This document shows positions 41,342-42,303 of a DNA stretch of 42,303 nt, one piece after another (positions within the stretch are counted from its first letter, which is position 1; the number at the start of each line of letters is the position of its first letter). The stretch comes from an uncultured Azohydromonas sp. GTDB taxonomy: Bacteria; Pseudomonadota; Gammaproteobacteria; Burkholderiales; Burkholderiaceae_C. The notes under the pieces are model-generated. The model was not told where the DNA came from. It ran no database searches and worked only from the letters and a program-made list of their open reading frames with translations. Position numbers and translations under genes: made by a program. The DNA is taken from assembly GCF_937926365.1 (NCBI RefSeq), contig NZ_CALAOH010000148.1, forward strand, positions 1 through 42,303, read 5' to 3'.

Positions 41342-42303
41342 ATGAGGCTGGCGAACCCTGGACGCGCCGTGGCGCGCGCGCCGCGCCCTGCCCTGGCCGC
41401 GCTGCTGGCCGCCGCGCTGGCGCTGCCCGCCGTGCCGGCGCACGCCGCGGCCGGCATCTGCAGCGACGCGCAGGCCGTCCCCGTGGCGGCCACCGTGGAC
41501 CCCCAGGCCGCCGCCGAAGCGCGCCGCGCGCTGCAGGCGCTGCTGGAACAGTCCCTGGCGCGCAGCCAGTCCGTGGGCGCGGCCCGCTTGCTGGCCGAGG
41601 CGGCGCAGGGCGACCTGCAGGAGGCGCAGGCCGCGCCGCTGCCGCGCGTGACGCTGGGTGCCACCGCCAGCGGCCTGTCGCAGCATTACTCCACGTTGCG
41701 CCAGGAGGGGCTGCAGGGCCAGCTCAACGTCAACGTGAGCGCCCCGCTGTTCGACGCCGGGCGCAGCGCGGCGCTGGTCAACTGGCGCGAGCGGCTGCTG
41801 GAAGCCGCGCGCCTGGGCGAGATCGAGGCGCGCGAGCAGGTGGCGCTGCAGACCGTGTCGCTGGCGCTGGAGCAGCAGCGCTACCGGCGCCAGGCCGAGG
41901 TCTACGCCCGCTACGCCTCGCGCATGGGCTGCCTGGTGGAAGCGCTGGAGCGCATCGTGGCGGCCGACCGCGGCCGCGCCAGCGAACTGCTGCAGGTGCG
42001 CAACACGCTGCGCCAGGCAGAGCTGGCGCTGGCGCAGTCGCAGTCGCAGCAGCGCCAGGTGGAATCGCGGCTGCGCCGCTTCGTGGGCGATTCGATGCCG
42101 CCGCCGGCGCCGCTGGAGGCGCTGCTGCCCGGCCCGCCGGCGCTGGAGCCGCTGCTGTCCGGGGCCGCCGCCGCCAGCCCCATCGCCCAGCTCAGCGCGC
42201 AGGCGCAGGCCCAGGCCCACCTGGCGCGCGCCACGCGCGCGAGCGCCCTGCCGCAACTGAACTGGAGCGTGAGCGGCTCGCGCCAGGCCGGCGCGGCGAC
42301 GCC
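41342..42303 (+). CDS. TolC-family outer-membrane channel protein (N-terminal part, cut by window edge)
   Basis: Open from the ATG at 41342 to the window end (320 codons, no stop). A signal peptide covers residues 1-35 (Ala/Leu-rich core, VPAHA cleavage). The following part has the helical pattern of outer-membrane efflux proteins: LLEQSLARSQSVGAARLLAE, AQAAPLPRVTLGATASGLSQ, NVSAPLFDAGRSAALVNWRE and long Ala/Gln helices. It would form the outer-membrane channel of the type I system (LapE-like). A single base separates it from the adaptor gene, so the three secretion genes form one operon with GT41 protein 2. Confidence 0.9.
   Translation, partial: MRLANPGRAVARAPRPALAALLAAALALPAVPAHAAAGICSDAQAVPVAATVDPQAAAEARRALQALLEQSLARSQSVGAARLLAEAAQGDLQEAQAAPLPRVTLGATASGLSQHYSTLRQEGLQGQLNVNVSAPLFDAGRSAALVNWRERLLEAARLGEIEAREQVALQTVSLALEQQRYRRQAEVYARYASRMGCLVEALERIVAADRGRASELLQVRNTLRQAELALAQSQSQQRQVESRLRRFVGDSMPPPAPLEALLPGPPALEPLLSGAAAASPIAQLSAQAQAQAHLARATRASALPQLNWSVSGSRQAGAAT

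Overview
The window is a very GC-rich piece of a betaproteobacterial chromosome (order Burkholderiales; the gene order and the dispersed TTCG...CTGAG...CGAA repeats look most like Comamonadaceae or relatives). The organism is inferred from gene order, FlhDC-type master control and codon bias; no rRNA or marker gene is present. Almost all of it is one flagellar/motility super-cluster, followed by a surface-glycosylation block and the start of a type I secretion operon.

Layout. 1-7.6 kb: the rod/hook/ring operon flgBCDEFGHIJ on the minus strand (flgJ cut by the window edge). 7.7-9.4 kb: flgA and flgMN on the plus strand; flgMN has a clear FliA (sigma-28) promoter and a rho-independent terminator. 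9.5-11.7 kb: a non-flagellar secreted multidomain protein (ricin-like, two Ig-like domains, glucose/sorbosone dehydrogenase beta-propeller). 11.8-18.6 kb: fliA, flhG, flhF, flhA, flhB (minus). 18.6-21.5 kb: cheZ, cheY, motB, motA (minus) behind a sigma-28 promoter. 21.6-22.8 kb: a degenerate HD-GYP protein with its own sigma-28 promoter. 22.9-23.8 kb: flhDC. 24.2-27.5 kb: two large fused methyltransferase/glycosyltransferase proteins. 27.9-33.5 kb: two flagellins, fliD, fliS, fliT and a GT2 glycosyltransferase (plus). 33.6-37.8 kb: two divergent GT41 (OGT-like) TPR glycosyltransferases. 37.8 kb to the end: type I secretion ABC protein, HlyD-family adaptor and a TolC-family outer-membrane protein (cut by the window edge).

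How it works together. FlhDC is the expected master activator of hook-basal-body and export genes. FliA, held by FlgM until hook completion, then transcribes late genes. I can see five loci with TCAAG/TAAAG-N11/12-GCCGATAC type FliA sites: flgM, motA, the HD-GYP-like gene, fliC1 (two sites) and fliD. Five putative glycosyltransferases lie between flhDC and the type I secretion genes, so flagellin modification, and possibly modification of a type I secreted adhesin, is the main accessory theme.

Most interesting points: the GT41-type I secretion operon with an ATGA overlap; the methyltransferase/glycosyltransferase fusions next to the flagellins; a roughly 150-residue Ala/Lys/Asp-rich helical insertion in FlgE; an HD-GYP protein without its catalytic motifs but under FliA control; an FlhG without a recognisable Walker A motif; and the lectin-like dehydrogenase in the middle of the flagellar cluster.
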